Shown piece by piece: positions 26,465 to 39,348 of a stretch of 64,000 bases of DNA; position 1 is the stretch's first letter, and every line of letters begins with the position of its first letter. Made by a program: the position numbers and the translations under genes. The notes under the pieces were generated by a model, which saw only the letters and a list, made by a program, of their open reading frames with translations, was not told where the DNA came from and made no database searches. Location: the NCBI GenBank assembly GCA_019022495.1, contig JAFEKR010000001.1, forward strand, positions 7,998,001 to 8,062,000, read 5' to 3'. The DNA is from Epichloe hybrida (taxonomy: Eukaryota; Ascomycota; Sordariomycetes; Hypocreales; Clavicipitaceae).

Positions 26465-27340
26465 ACGCAGTGCCGCCGTCCCGCCTTGCCCGCCTTGCCC
26501 GCCTTGTCAATGGACGAGGTACTCCAGCCTGTGGTTCAACGTGGGCGGCATGCAGCTGTCTGCTAATAATTCTGCTAAATGCCCGTGTGAGGAGTTGAGA
26601 GAGGCCGCATACATACTACAATACCTGCTGCAAGGCTGCTGCTCCCTTTGTCCCGTCTTATTCATTACCCCTGAATAGCATCCACTGCCTGGACAGCGAA
26701 TATGTTGTTGTTGCAGAACCATTGATGAGGTTTGTTGGATTGTCCTGAAGCAGTGGGAGGGAGCACAAGGTGGAATGGGTTCCATGGTTGATGCCCTCAT
26801 CAGCCACCAGTGCTCACCAGAGTCACCACTGACTACTCCGTAGACCACCCCTACTAATATCATATCGGGGCATTCCCGTTGCTGGCAGCGGTGCTGTACG
26901 TGCTGTACAACAAACTGATGGCCCGCCCGCCCCCCGTCGCGTCACATCACACCACATCACATCACCGTCTTTTCTTTCTGCAAGTTGATCTGCTCAAAAC
27001 AAAGCCATCGGACTGCACTGCCTGCCACAGCCGCAGAGTATACACAGAGTGTTACCTATTAAGGAAGCTTGACGGCAAGCAGTGCAGGGCGCGGAAAGGG
27101 AATCCGACCCCCACCCAATTCACTAGCTACTTTACGGATTCGTAGGTGTTTATGTACATACAGTACGGACTAGTGGGTGTAGTTAGCACCAGACGCACCA
27201 GACGCAGGGCCCAGGGGGGTGAGGACATCGGGAAATCGGTGCTGGGTTCTCTGCAATTTTTTTTTTTAATTGCCCCCTTTCGTCAACACATCCATTCCCC
27301 AGGTCTCCTGGTTCTTGCCCCCCCTCCACCAGGACCACCA

Positions 27341-27388
27341 CGCACCACACGCACCACACGCACCACAACACGCACCACGCGCACCACG
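27341..27388. repeat. CGCACCACA 9-bp minisatellite
   Basis: Three perfect CGCACCACA units, a 3-bp interruption, then two CGCACCACG units. On the opposite strand this is a GTGGT-core G/T-rich array. It lies about 490 bp upstream of the transporter ATG. Related short ACCAGACGC units occur near 27187-27205. Confidence 0.85.
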
Positions 27389-27877
27389 CGCATCAGGGAG
27401 CACTCGAGATAAACTGTCCCTCGAACCGCTTCGTCCTTGCCCACCTCTTTTCCCATCTTCACCACCCCTTGTTTGCCAGGCTCAGCTGTCGCTTTTGCTG
27501 TGTAAGCTTCATCGATTTTTCCATTCCTCCCATTATTGATTTCTATCGTCAACTCCTCGAAGCGACAACCCCCCCTTTCGTCTTTCTGTCTTTGGTTCTT
27601 GTCGCAGACCTCGCCAGTTGCATAAACCGGCAATCCACACTCCCTTTTTTTTTTTTCCTAAGCCAATACTGTTGGACCCAGCGCCTCTTTTTTTTTTCTT
27701 GTGCTACTACACTATAGGACACGGCAGTCCGTCCGCTCGTTTGCGCGTCCGCCCAAAAACTTAAAACCACCTGATAGAAGCGTACCACCTTTATTCTTGG
27801 AATAACACTCGACAGCCCTCTCTCGCAACGAACGACCCCCCCTCGCAACTTCTCCGACACACATCACCACCGTCATC

Positions 27878-29235
27878 ATGTCCGAGGAAAAGTCGCGCGT
27901 CTCAGGCGAGGTTTCCCGCGGGGAACCTGTCCTGCCCACTGTCAACCCGCAGATTGAGAAGCCTCAGCCTGCCAAGTCTGCTGTGCATCCAGTCTTCTAC
28001 GTCATGTAAGGGCTTGAATCCTCTCCGCATCTCTGGATCGCTGGCTGGCGCGACGATGCTAATCGGTCGATTTCTTCCCGTCTGCTACAGTGTCTGGATT
28101 GGTTTCAGTTCATCCGTTATTCTCTTCAACAAATGGGTCTTGGACACCTTGAACTTCCGTATGTTGCAATCGAGCTTGGATGCACTCTCAGCGTCGCACT
28201 TGCGGGCATGCTAATCAAATTATGCGCACAGGTTACCCCGTCATTCTGACTACGTACCACTTGACCTTTGCGACTGTCGTTACCCAGGCCATGGCTCGAT
28301 TTACCACTCTTCTGGATGGCCGCAAGACCGTCAAGATGACTGGCCGTGTTTACTTGCGAGCTGTTGTGCCTATTGGTCTCTTCTTTAGCTTGAGTCTGAT
28401 CTGCGGCAACTTGACCTACTTGTATCTCTCCGTCGCCTTCATCCAGATGCTCAAGGCCACTACTCCTGTTGCTGTGCTCATCGCTGGATGGACACTGGGT
28501 GTCTCCCAGCCCAACTTGAAGCAATTTCTCAACGTCTCCGCCATTGTCGTGGGTGTCATCATTGCTTCCTTTGGCGAACTCAACTTCGTCTTGGTCGGAG
28601 TCTTGTTCCAAATTGGCGGTGTCATCTTCGAAGCTCTCCGCCTTACCATGGTCCAGCGTCTCCTGAGCTCTGCCGATTTCAAGATGGATCCTTTGGTCTC
28701 TCTTTACTACTTTGCTCCCGTCTGCGCTGTCATGAACGGTGTTGTGGCTCTCTTGTGGGAGGTCCCCAGGGTATCCATGGCTGAGGTGTACCATGTCGGT
28801 CTCTTCACATTCTTCCTCAACGGTCTCTGCGCCTTCATGCTCAACGTTTCGGTCGTGTTCTTGATTGGCAAGACCTCGGCTGTCGTCCTGACCCTGTGCG
28901 GTGTTCTCAAGGATATCATGCTGGTGGTTGCTTCCATGATGATCTGGGGCACTCCTGTCACCCCTCTTCAGTTCTTCGGCTACTCTATTGCCCTCGGTGG
29001 CATGGTCTACTACAAGCTCGGCTATGAGCAGCTCAAGGGCTACGCGGGCGAGGCTAGCAGACAGTGGGCTGAGTTTGGTGCTCGCAAGCCTGTTTTGCGC
29101 AAACTTGCCATAATTGTTCTGTCTGTCTTCATCTTCTTCTCGCTCTTCACTGCCATGGCCCCCTCATACGCCTATGACCCTAGCAAGATCACCAACGAAG
29201 TGACCAGCCGTCTTGGCAAGTCAGGTGCGCACTAA
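27878..29235 (+). CDS. Nucleotide-sugar transporter (TPT/DUF250), candidate UDP-galactofuranose transporter
   Basis: Three exons: 27878-28005, 28091-28158 and 28232-29235, giving 399 residues. Introns of 85 and 73 bp have GTAAGG/TACAG and GTATGT/CACAG ends and join as FYVIVWIGF and LNFRYPVIL. About ten hydrophobic segments fill residues 45-340, followed by a basic cytosolic stretch and a last hydrophobic segment near the C terminus. Typical TPT/DUF250 landmarks are LLDGRKTVKM, YLRAVVPIGLFFSLSL, FIQMLKATTPVAV, FEALRLTMVQRLL and DPLVSLYYFAPVCA. Family members exchange nucleotide sugars across the Golgi membrane. The neighbouring UGM gene makes UDP-galactofuranose in the cytosol, so this is the plausible Golgi importer (GlfB/UgtA type). 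The family assignment is firm; the substrate is inferred from the neighbour only. Confidence 0.9.
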
Positions 29236-30252
29236 ATCGCATCAAGCATTGTGTGAATAACTTTGGCCTTGATAACAGAGATGCTGGTTATCTCACTCTG
29301 TCGCATGCACATTGCAAACCTGGTGTCACAAATGAAATCGGGCACTATTTCCGTGGATATCGGCTCCTCGACGGGTGTTGTCTCCTGTCTTGGCCTCGAA
29401 GTCGGCCCTTTTTTTTTCTTTTTACTGTTTTTACCGGTTCTCTTATTTTCCCTTTTTTATTCCCCCAGAAACTTATCCAACGCATTGGACTGGGCTTTCT
29501 CTGGCACAGCCCTTCAAACATGGACTTATTTCGGACATGGTGGCCGGAGATTCGGAGAGAGGTTTCGGAGACTCGGGCGCTTGACGGGCGTCTCAATGTG
29601 TATAACTTATAGAGGCAAACTCGGAGCGCCGTGCGCGGGTGTGTCCGCGTCAAATGGATGGAGAAGGCACGGGAGCTTGCGGGAGCTTGCATCACGAAGG
29701 GTGTCTAATTTGATGTACTTTAGACGGCGTTGAATCCTTTTCAAAGAGAAATGTGGAAATGAAAAAATCTGGCAAATTTGCGTACTTTCCGACATTATTT
29801 GCATGTCAATGGCACGAACGATGAACGCGTTGTCATCAACGTGGCTATATTCGAGTTATCATGCCCTATAGAAACCCACGTCCATAGTGCAACATGATCC
29901 CTTGCCACCACCAACATACTTTTTCAAGAATGCGCGCCTTCCTCCTCCCTTCCTCTGCCTCACCACATGGTCCAATCCCCCCCTCCTTTCCCCCTCCTTC
30001 ACAATCACACAAGAACGAATTCGCGATGCAAGTATGCCTTTCGGGTTTTTTTTTTCTTTGGGAAAGAATTGTCATCTTTTTAGTTCTCCTTTGTTGACAT
30101 GGACAAAAAAATGGAATCTTTCATAACGAGTTCCATTGAAAACCGTGGTTCCCATGGTTTCTATTGAGTTTTTCAGAAACCTTGTGTTTTTATTCATGTG
30201 CTCTTTACATCCCAGGTTCCGCCAACTCCCTAACCGATCTGTGGTGAAATAC
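29236..30252. other. Convergent 3' flanks of transporter and eL27
   Basis: No gene seen. It holds the 3' ends of the transporter (+) and of eL27 (-). Pyrimidine-rich and T-run sequence at 29410-29460 and 29925-30000. Small open frames overlap each other without domain features. Confidence 0.5.
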
Positions 30253-31270
30253 TTAGAAATCTGCATCATGTTAGTCGTCAACGGTGGTCCTGTTTATATA
30301 AAAAAAGTGGCTTGCTCCCCCCCTTTCCCCCCCCCTTCGGATGCTCAAAGCAACGGTGCAAATGTGAAGCAAGGGCCAGCTTCCCCGTAAAAGGCCAGCC
30401 TTTTGTCAAAACAACGCGAACGAGGAGGAGAAGGAGGGAAAAAAAAAAAAAAAAATCAACCTACGCAGAGGGGTGAAGAACCAGCGGTTCTTGCCGCTAG
30501 TGTAGCGCTCCTCCAGGACCTTCTTGACGTTCTTCTTGGCGTCCTCCCGCTGGGAAACCTCCTTGAAGGTCTCGCCCGAGATGGCGCCCTTGAGGCCCTC
30601 GAGCTCAAGGGTGTATCGCGTGGGCATCAGGTGGTTGTAGTTGATGACCTTGATGAAGGGCTTGATCTTGGATCGCTTCTCTTGGCGGCTCTTGGACATG
30701 CGGCGGGTGATCTTGGAAGGGTAGCGCTCGATGCCGGCGACGACGGCGTGGCCGAAGGGGTGAGGCTTGTTGCCGTTGTCGACGGGCTGGATGATGACTA
30801 CCTGTTTTGCGGGTGTTAGCGCGCTTGTTTCGGGCCACTGGGGGAAAAAAAAAAGGGGGGGGAGGACAAGAAGAAGAAGAAGAGTTTGGAGGTTTTTTTT
30901 TTTTCTCTTTTCTTTTCATCGCTTCGCTGTACCGAGTCGCGGTAGGATGGGTGATGGTAAATCGGTGCCCTTTGGTGGTTGGATATTTTTGTTGTTTTGG
31001 AGCTATTGGCTTGACGGCGGGTTTGGGTGCGCTCGTTGTTACAGGGCGTGTTGTATAATTGTTGAGTTTTTGCTTCGTGCATCAAGATATCCCGGTTCCA
31101 GACGACTTGAACTCACGGCGACAGGGATGAAAAGCGATATGAGAAAAAAAAAAAAAACCTCGTTGTTCTCCTCTTCCTCCTCGGGGGTGAGTGCATGACT
31201 TTTGTACCTTCTTGCCGGCATATCGGCCGCGGGTGATGATGGCGACTCGGCCGACCTTGAGGAACTTCAT
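30253..31270 (-). CDS. RPL27: 60S ribosomal protein eL27
   Basis: Exons 31270-31208, 30801-30465 and probably 30260-30253 give 135 residues (yeast eL27 has 136). Exon 1 encodes [21 protein letters not shown]; exon 2 begins [19 protein letters not shown] and includes [20 protein letters not shown], ending KNRWFFTPL. Intron 1 is 406 bp, long as in many ribosomal-protein genes. Without a further intron the frame would run through a poly-T tract, giving polyphenylalanine. A GTAGGT donor directly after codon L, a GACTAAC branch and GATGCAG acceptor predict an 8-nt last exon (AT TTC TAA), ending the protein in ..LHF, close to the ..LRF end of other eL27 proteins. The protein is part of the large cytosolic ribosomal subunit. 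The gene is divergent from the Nce101 gene. Confidence 0.93.
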
Positions 31271-31578
31271 TTTGTCCTGCTGCGTTGGTCGTGGATGTGG
31301 TTAGTTGGGAGGAGGTTTTCGACGTCGTGCTCCGTGAACCACGCAAATTGCCAGTTCAAAATTTCGCGGGTTTGTGGGTTTGGGGCAAGCGAGCTCGCAT
31401 GTGTGCGGTCACGTGAGATAGAATCGTGGGTCTTGTTGCAGAGGTGCTCTGTGATTGGTTGGACGGGGCCAGCTGGGCATCTCGACACGGCTTTCCTGGG
31501 TAACGACCTTCCTGGGTAAGGACTACATTTCTTCAACATCTTGGAAACTTTCTTTATATCCACGGCGACCAAGAAACG
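31271..31578. promoter_or_regulatory. Bidirectional promoter region eL27 / Nce101
   Basis: A 308-bp gap between two divergent start codons, so it must contain both core promoters and 5' leaders. I see no clear TATA box, as expected for a ribosomal-protein promoter. A GTCACGTGA palindrome at about 31409 contains the CACGTG E-box core. Confidence 0.6.
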
Positions 31579-31824
31579 ATGCCTGCGCCCACGTACATCA
31601 TCTCTCGGGTCGCTGACCCCATTTTCGCCGTCTCCATCGGCTTGTCGGCTGCTGCGATGCGCATCAATCGCGAGGAGAAGTCCAAGGGCCATACGACTCG
31701 GCAGACGATTAGCAATGGATTGAGGTACAGTCTGGCATAGTCGTTGCGGTCATCTCAATCCCAATATTGACATGTCAAATTCAAATGCAGGCGTATCGGA
31801 TTGTCCAAGAAATCATCAGCGTGA
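31579..31824 (+). CDS. NCE101: Nce101-type small membrane protein
   Basis: Two exons (31579-31724 and 31791-31824) encode 59 residues. The 66-bp intron has GTACAG and ATGCAG ends and joins as GLRRIGLSKK. The sequence begins MPAPTYIISRVADPIFAV, followed by a hydrophobic segment, then MRINREEKSKGHTTRQTI. This matches yeast Nce101 (53 residues) in length, in the hydrophobic N-terminal half and in the RINREEK-KG-T pattern. Yeast Nce101 was named for a role in non-classical export; its molecular function is not well settled. It sits head to head with eL27 and tail to tail with the TTC36-like gene. Confidence 0.85.
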
Positions 31825-32022
31825 TCTTTCATAAATCATTACCCCGACTGTATCGAAATCGGAACACCTGCTATGATTATGTAATTCACAATTCGCAATG
31901 AGCCAGAGCAATGAACCCCAAAATACAAGAATTTCTGAGCCGGGCGAAGCCGTTCAATGAACACCAACGTGCAAGGATGACTTCCGACTCTCGTCTACCT
32001 ATGCCGTACACAGTTCGCCCTT

Positions 32023-32820
32023 TTATTCGTCAAGGAATGGCCCATACTCCTTCTTCATGGCCTCCCGAACAATCTGGCCGCACAGCTTGGCCGTAGGGTT
32101 TACGCTCACGGCGAGACCCTTTGCAATCTGGTTGCCGTAGCGGCCGCCGTACGCCAAATCGTGAGAGGCGGCCTGCTCAAAATCCACGCGAGACCACTGC
32201 GCTTCAGGCCGGTCGCCATGAACGTCCAGCGGCCGGTCTGTTATAAGCTTGGATGTGCGGAGGTAGATGGCGGCGCGTTGGGTGTAGGCCATGGACAATG
32301 TTCGCGCTGCTTGGGGCGAGATGGGCGTCGACAGCGTCGCCGGGGCAAGCAGTGCAATTGAGTGTCCAAGGTCGTTGAGGGCGCTGACGGCCGCGGCCTT
32401 CTTCTCGGCGGCGTCGGGCTGCTCAACCAGCGGGAGGGGCATGCCGGTGGTGATCTGGAGCAGCATGGCATCCCCGTAGAGCCGTCTCATTATCTGAGCG
32501 CGGTTGTTGCGAGCACTCGCGTAGTTGGGGAATTCTGAAATCAACGCATCCAGGTCGACGAGACATTGCTTGTATCCTTGAATAGCGGTCTCTTTTGCAT
32601 GCTGTGACTGAGACTCGCTGAATTGCGCCTCGATGGTTTGGATCCTTGAAACGATGCTTCGCTCGCGTGATACGAGGCTGTCGTAGTCGGTCGAGTCTGT
32701 GACGTGAGGGTCGCGCGGGAGAGACTCGTCAGTGACGACGCCCGCGGCAGGGTTGGACTCGGGGTCCTTGATCTTCTCGAGAACGTTGACGTCCCGCGTG
32801 CTCAGGTTGACGTAGGCCAT
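32023..32820 (-). CDS. TTC36-like TPR protein
   Basis: A single exon of 265 residues starting MAYVNLSTRDVNVLEKI; an in-frame extension upstream to 32988 looks like untranslated leader. The pattern fits the TTC36 family: an N-terminal L..I..P motif, a first TPR helix pair, SARNNRAQIMRRLYGD, a second pair (SALNDLGHSIALLAP), a third (AYTQRAAIYLRTSK), then DFEQAASHDLAYGGRYG and the C-terminal NPTAKLCGQIV, comparable to NPYAALCN in animal TTC36. No signal peptide or membrane segment, so probably cytosolic. It is divergently paired with the HPPD gene; in mammals TTC36 is reported to bind HPPD and to limit its degradation. Family call fairly secure; role inferred. Confidence 0.8.
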   Translation of the reverse strand: MAYVNLSTRDVNVLEKIKDPESNPAAGVVTDESLPRDPHVTDSTDYDSLVSRERSIVSRIQTIEAQFSESQSQHAKETAIQGYKQCLVDLDALISEFPNYASARNNRAQIMRRLYGDAMLLQITTGMPLPLVEQPDAAEKKAAAVSALNDLGHSIALLAPATLSTPISPQAARTLSMAYTQRAAIYLRTSKLITDRPLDVHGDRPEAQWSRVDFEQAASHDLAYGGRYGNQIAKGLAVSVNPTAKLCGQIVREAMKKEYGPFLDE

Positions 32821-35230
<2,410 letters not shown>

Positions 35231-35928
35231 AAAAAAAAAAAAAAGAGGAAGACGTGGAAGGGAAATCAGTCCAACTTTTGAAAAGAGGAATTAGCTAGCA
35301 TCTTGATTTTATTTTTATTTTTTCCTTCTTGGACCATCTCATTTTGTCTTCATCACCCCCCCCCCCCCCCATGCCTTGAATGAGCCCACGGCAAAAACAT
35401 CATGCCTTTGTCGCTTCTTCCATTATCTTTTCAGCCATTTAGAGTTTTTTTTTTTTTCACCAAGTTTGACAGCCGGGGGTGGAGGATATATATATTCCCT
35501 CCTGGACGTCCGGCAGCGCCATACGACTTCACTTGAGACGAAAAAGAACAAGTTGGAAAGAAAAACAAAAAATTTCCATAAATAATGCTGTGATCCCTCT
35601 GTACGCCAGTCGTCTTTCTCGTTCTTTCGGCCCTCGCCACGAGCGAGCCTCCTGCCATGTCACGAATTTGGTCACCAGAACGTGACCCACGTGCTTTTCC
35701 ATGTTTCAGACAACGATAAAAGGACAAAAAAAAACCCCCCCCCAACTATAAAAGCATCGCTCCTGTAACCGTCCATGCATGAACATTGTACAATCATATG
35801 ATGAACTTGGAAGAAACCAACCATCCACTTTTACCGGCTATAACCCCCCCCCCCCCCCTGATGCCTTCTCCCCTCTCAAAACCACTCGTGCAAGTGAAGT
35901 CGAGTCATTTGCCGTCGTTCCGTTTCCT
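35231..35928. other. Convergent 3' flanks of HPPD and SSL1
   Basis: No gene seen. A-, T- and C-homopolymers (35229-35244, 35356-35370, 35446-35457, 35847-35859) dominate. It includes both 3' UTRs. Confidence 0.5.
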
Positions 35929-37426
35929 CTATGAGTCCACCTCCATAGTTCCGTTCGTTTGGGCATGCGTGTCTCCGTTCTGCTCCACGTCGGCCCATGG
36001 CTCGGCATCGTTTTGCACGTTGCTCTGGCATCCCGGACAGTTGTGGATGATCTCATGCGCAAAGACATCGCAGTCGATGCAGAAGTGGTTCCCGCATACT
36101 CGGCACGCATATCGCCCGCTCTCGCTGACCCCTTTGGCCTTGGATTGCCGTGACTCTTCCCTCGTCTTGTCTCTATTGGTGGCATTGTCGTTTGGAAGAA
36201 CTTCCGGGAACGGACACAAGCACGAGAAACATGCGACGGACCTCTGGGCATCTCGCCACGAGACCTCAGCCCAGTTCCGCAGTGGGAACAGATGGTGATA
36301 GGACCGAGCCAGGTGAGTAGATAGAATGAGCGTCAGTCCGCAAGCCGGGCACTCGGCAGGCAGCCGACACACTCGGGCTGAGCACCGCGTGCAAGCGTAC
36401 CCCTCGCGAATGGGTTTGCTATGGCACGCACAGAGGCTGATGCTTCCGCTCGGCGCCAGTGTCCGAGATGGGAATCCCGTCATCAACAGACTGGCTGTGC
36501 TCTGTTCCTTGGTCCTCGTCACGGGGGGTGTCGTGCTGGCCATGAACAGGTCTCGGAAGTGAACCTCGTCCATGGCAATGTTGTACTGTGAGCCATCTCC
36601 GGCATTTGTGCGCGAGCACAGGTCGGCACAAATGGCAACCTGCGCGGAAAGCCCGACAATCGCAACCCGTATCTTGTCCGCAATCAGATGTGCAATGGTC
36701 TCGTGGATGTCCCCGGGGTCGCTCGACAGTAGAGCGCCGTGTATTACGAGGACCTCTCGTGTGCCATGCGATGGTGCGTGGCTGTGATGATTTCCCATGT
36801 CAACTGAGTCGTCCTGTTGTCGCCCGCCAGTGCAAGGAGACTTACAACAGCGCACCGCGGCACATTTCCAGCGCATTCTGTAGGCTGGGATTCCCCTGGG
36901 GATCTTGCCCCTCCACGGCCTTCAATCGCTCCATGTGGTCGGCCGGGTTCCCACCCAGCTCACTTATCCTCACGGCCACACCATCTCGCATGCCGAAGAT
37001 GCCCAATTGCGAAATCGGGTTCTGTTCAAAGTACTCCTTGACAAACGCTATCGCGTAGCTGATGGTCAACCGATATCGCGTGGGCAGCAAGTCCTTCTCT
37101 GTCATGGCAAAGGACATGTCCAGAACTAGAATCATGTGTCGTATTATGCCTCTCTGCAAGGGTGTCGTGTCACGCATAAGCCTCCGCCGTTTCTCCGCCT
37201 CGAGGAGCGAGAGGTTAAGCACGCCATCCTGGTCCTCCTCAGGCAGGTTGGTTTCCCATGTCCTTTTCGACTGTTCCCACGCTTTCGCGCCATTTCCGCC
37301 CTTCTTGCGCTTCGATCGGGCAGACTTGTTGCGGGAAACGGGCCCGTCCTCGTCGGTCACCTGGTGATCGACCAGGTCATCGTCCGACATGCCATTGGCG
37401 ACAAACTCGCCGTCGGAGTCGGCCAT
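35929..37426 (-). CDS. SSL1: TFIIH core subunit Ssl1/p44
   Basis: Two exons (37426-36846 and 36781-35929) encode 477 residues, similar to yeast Ssl1. The 64-bp intron has GTAAGT and CACAG ends and joins as MCRGALFHAPSHGTREVLV, in the middle of the vWA fold. After an acidic and basic N-terminal tail, the vWA domain begins at RHMILVLDMSFAM (Asp103). It is followed by a four-cysteine zinc finger (CAC..CTRCSARVC..CPAC) and a C-terminal RING-like domain (CFSCLC..YACRVCGNHFCIDCD..HNCPGC). Ssl1 holds and stimulates the XPD/Rad3 helicase within TFIIH and acts in transcription initiation and nucleotide excision repair in the nucleus. The N-terminal RSKRKK stretch is a likely nuclear signal. Confidence 0.95.
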
Positions 37427-38287
37427 GGTGCGTGCGTGTGTGATCGAGGTATGACGATGATGAAGAGTGAAGAACAAGCAAGGCAAGGCAAGGCAAGGTG
37501 AGGCGAGGCGAGGCTAGATAGAAGCTTATCGACTCCACACAGCCTTGCGCGTCTCCACACCAACGACGACCCCCAGTGAGCTCCCCGACCAATGACAGCA
37601 GAGAGGAGGGGTCCACAGAGGAGGGGTCGGCCTCGAGGAGTTCTCATCTGGCAGCTTTCACCACGATCCAACTCAATCTAAAAGTGCTTAGACTTTATTA
37701 CATTAAGTCGCCACATGGGGTATACTGTACTACGATGAGTCGTTACTAAATTAAGCACTGCAAATTCGCAAGGGCTGCGGCAGTTCACAATGAGCTTGTT
37801 GGTTCCAATGTTTCGATCCAGCTCTCCAAACCCTTCTTCTCGCTCCCCCTTCCTCTGCATGCCTTCGCCCTCCCAGCATCCAGACAGTCCAACCACAGCT
37901 CTTTTCGTCGCCCAGTGTAGCCACGAGAAAAAGTTTGTTGGAAAGCATAGCTTTTGTGTGACCAGGTATCCAATGGCTTTTTATCTTCGCTCGTAGTCGG
38001 ATTGCTGCCCAGCAAACTATAACATGTTCGAGTCGCTTTGACCAGCCCGATATATATAATAACGTCGTACATTCCGTCAAACATATGTGTCATCCGACAA
38101 CGAATTAAGTCGTCGTTTGAAGTGAGAGATGATGAACATGAAAGAAAAACAAGAAAGAGAAAAAAAAAAAAAAAAAAAGAGGAAAATTTTTTGGGTATGC
38201 CTATTGAACGCCGTACCCGGAAGGAAGAATATGAAAATGTGAAGCTTGGAAAAAAAAACTTTGGCACCATGACTCGCTCATTCATCA
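37427..38287. other. Intergenic, SSL1 upstream
   Basis: Contains the SSL1 promoter, with a short AGGCA/AGGCG repeat at about 37477-37515, and the 3' flank of the Chs7-like gene, with an A run at 38161-38178. No gene seen. Confidence 0.5.
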
Positions 38288-39348
38288 TCAATCGTATGAG
38301 GCGGTAGTCTGCATCGGCCAGTCGTCCTCGGTAATGCTTGACCAGAAAATCCACACAGCGACCACGGACAACAGTGTGAACAGGGTCTGGAACAGGGATC
38401 CGTCAATCTTGCCACTCGTGCCGTCACAGATGTATTTGCTGATCGCATAGTTGAAGACTTGTCCGGTCGCAAACAGTAGGGCGGCGGCGACAAGGTACAG
38501 CATGGGACGGAATTCTCCCAGAATACGCAGGACCAGAATCGCTTCCAAGACGAAGAAGGCGACCAGCAAGATGAGAGGTATCAGCTGATAGAGGACGTAT
38601 AAGGCGATGTGCCTGTTAGGGAGCTCATAGCTGCTGTTCCAGTATTCGGTCCATCGGAGCCCCGTATCCAAGCTGATATAACCGGTGCCGATGAACAAGG
38701 CGGCGGCAGACCCGAGAACAAGACCGACGGAGAGAGCAGTGCCATCGTCAATGAGTTGATAACCGATGACGGCGTTCATCATGAGAATCCAAGTCGTGGC
38801 AATTATCAAGCCAATATGGATGGCACTGAAGACCTGCTTGAGAGTTAGCTCCACTGCAAATGCGTAACATGCACACGTATCAGACTCGTCCGTCCATACC
38901 ACGCGAACAGTTGAGTTGAGTGGAAACTCGCCAACTGTGAAGATTTCGCAGATGCTCATCAGAATGTAACCAATGAGGAACAATTGCATTTCCCTGTCGA
39001 GTTGTCAGCTCTGCCACCTCTTTCTTGAGTTCTGGGATGCACGCGCGTCCTCCTTACCTCCGTCCGACCGCGGCTCTTTTTCTCTCAGATCTAAGCAAGA
39101 GCAGGACAGATACCGCAACGGCAACGCCGCAAAGGAGGATTGAGCCCAGGTTTCCCAGATGGCGGTTTCCATTCAGAGAAATACCCTGCAGTTGACAACC
39201 CCCCCATGGTCCATTCTGGTCGTGCTGTGGTCCCGAGAAAAGCTGCAACAAACGTGTCTGTCAGCTCAACGTAGCCAAGGAGCATGCATTGAGAGCTTAC
39301 ATTACAGACTGGCAAGGTTGAGTCCTTGCAGAAGTCCTGTCGCATCAT
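38288..39348 (-). CDS. Chs7-like multi-pass membrane protein (chitin synthase export chaperone family)
   Basis: Four exons (39348-39301, 39242-39058, 38993-38900, 38833-38288) encode 290 residues. Phases join as LPVCNLFSGPQ, AVGRREMQLF and STVRVVFSAIH; all introns are 57-66 bp. The short lumenal start has the FCKDSTLPVCN cysteine motif like Chs7 (ICxxxPLPxC), followed by about seven membrane segments and the conserved GxLxxGxxxALFIGTGYISLDT and EFRPMLYLVAAALLFATGQ regions, ending SSITEDDWPM. True Chs7 assists export of chitin synthase from the endoplasmic reticulum. This sequence differs enough from yeast Chs7 in the middle that I consider it a Chs7-family paralogue rather than the canonical chaperone. 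Two adjacent Met codons could start it (39348 or 39345). Confidence 0.85.

Larger units (their letters stand above)
22988..27877. other. Second gene-poor region, 4.9 kb
   Basis: Divergent upstream space between UGM and the sugar transporter. I see no gene with credible domains. It holds three repeat arrays and an A30 run (separate entries), and several TACTCCGTA/TACGGAGTA copies (25156, 25233, 26834, plus near copies at 24043, 24697 and 24839). A pyrimidine-rich leader (about 27400-27870, many CT and T runs) sits just upstream of the transporter ATG and is probably its core promoter and 5' UTR. Confidence 0.5.
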
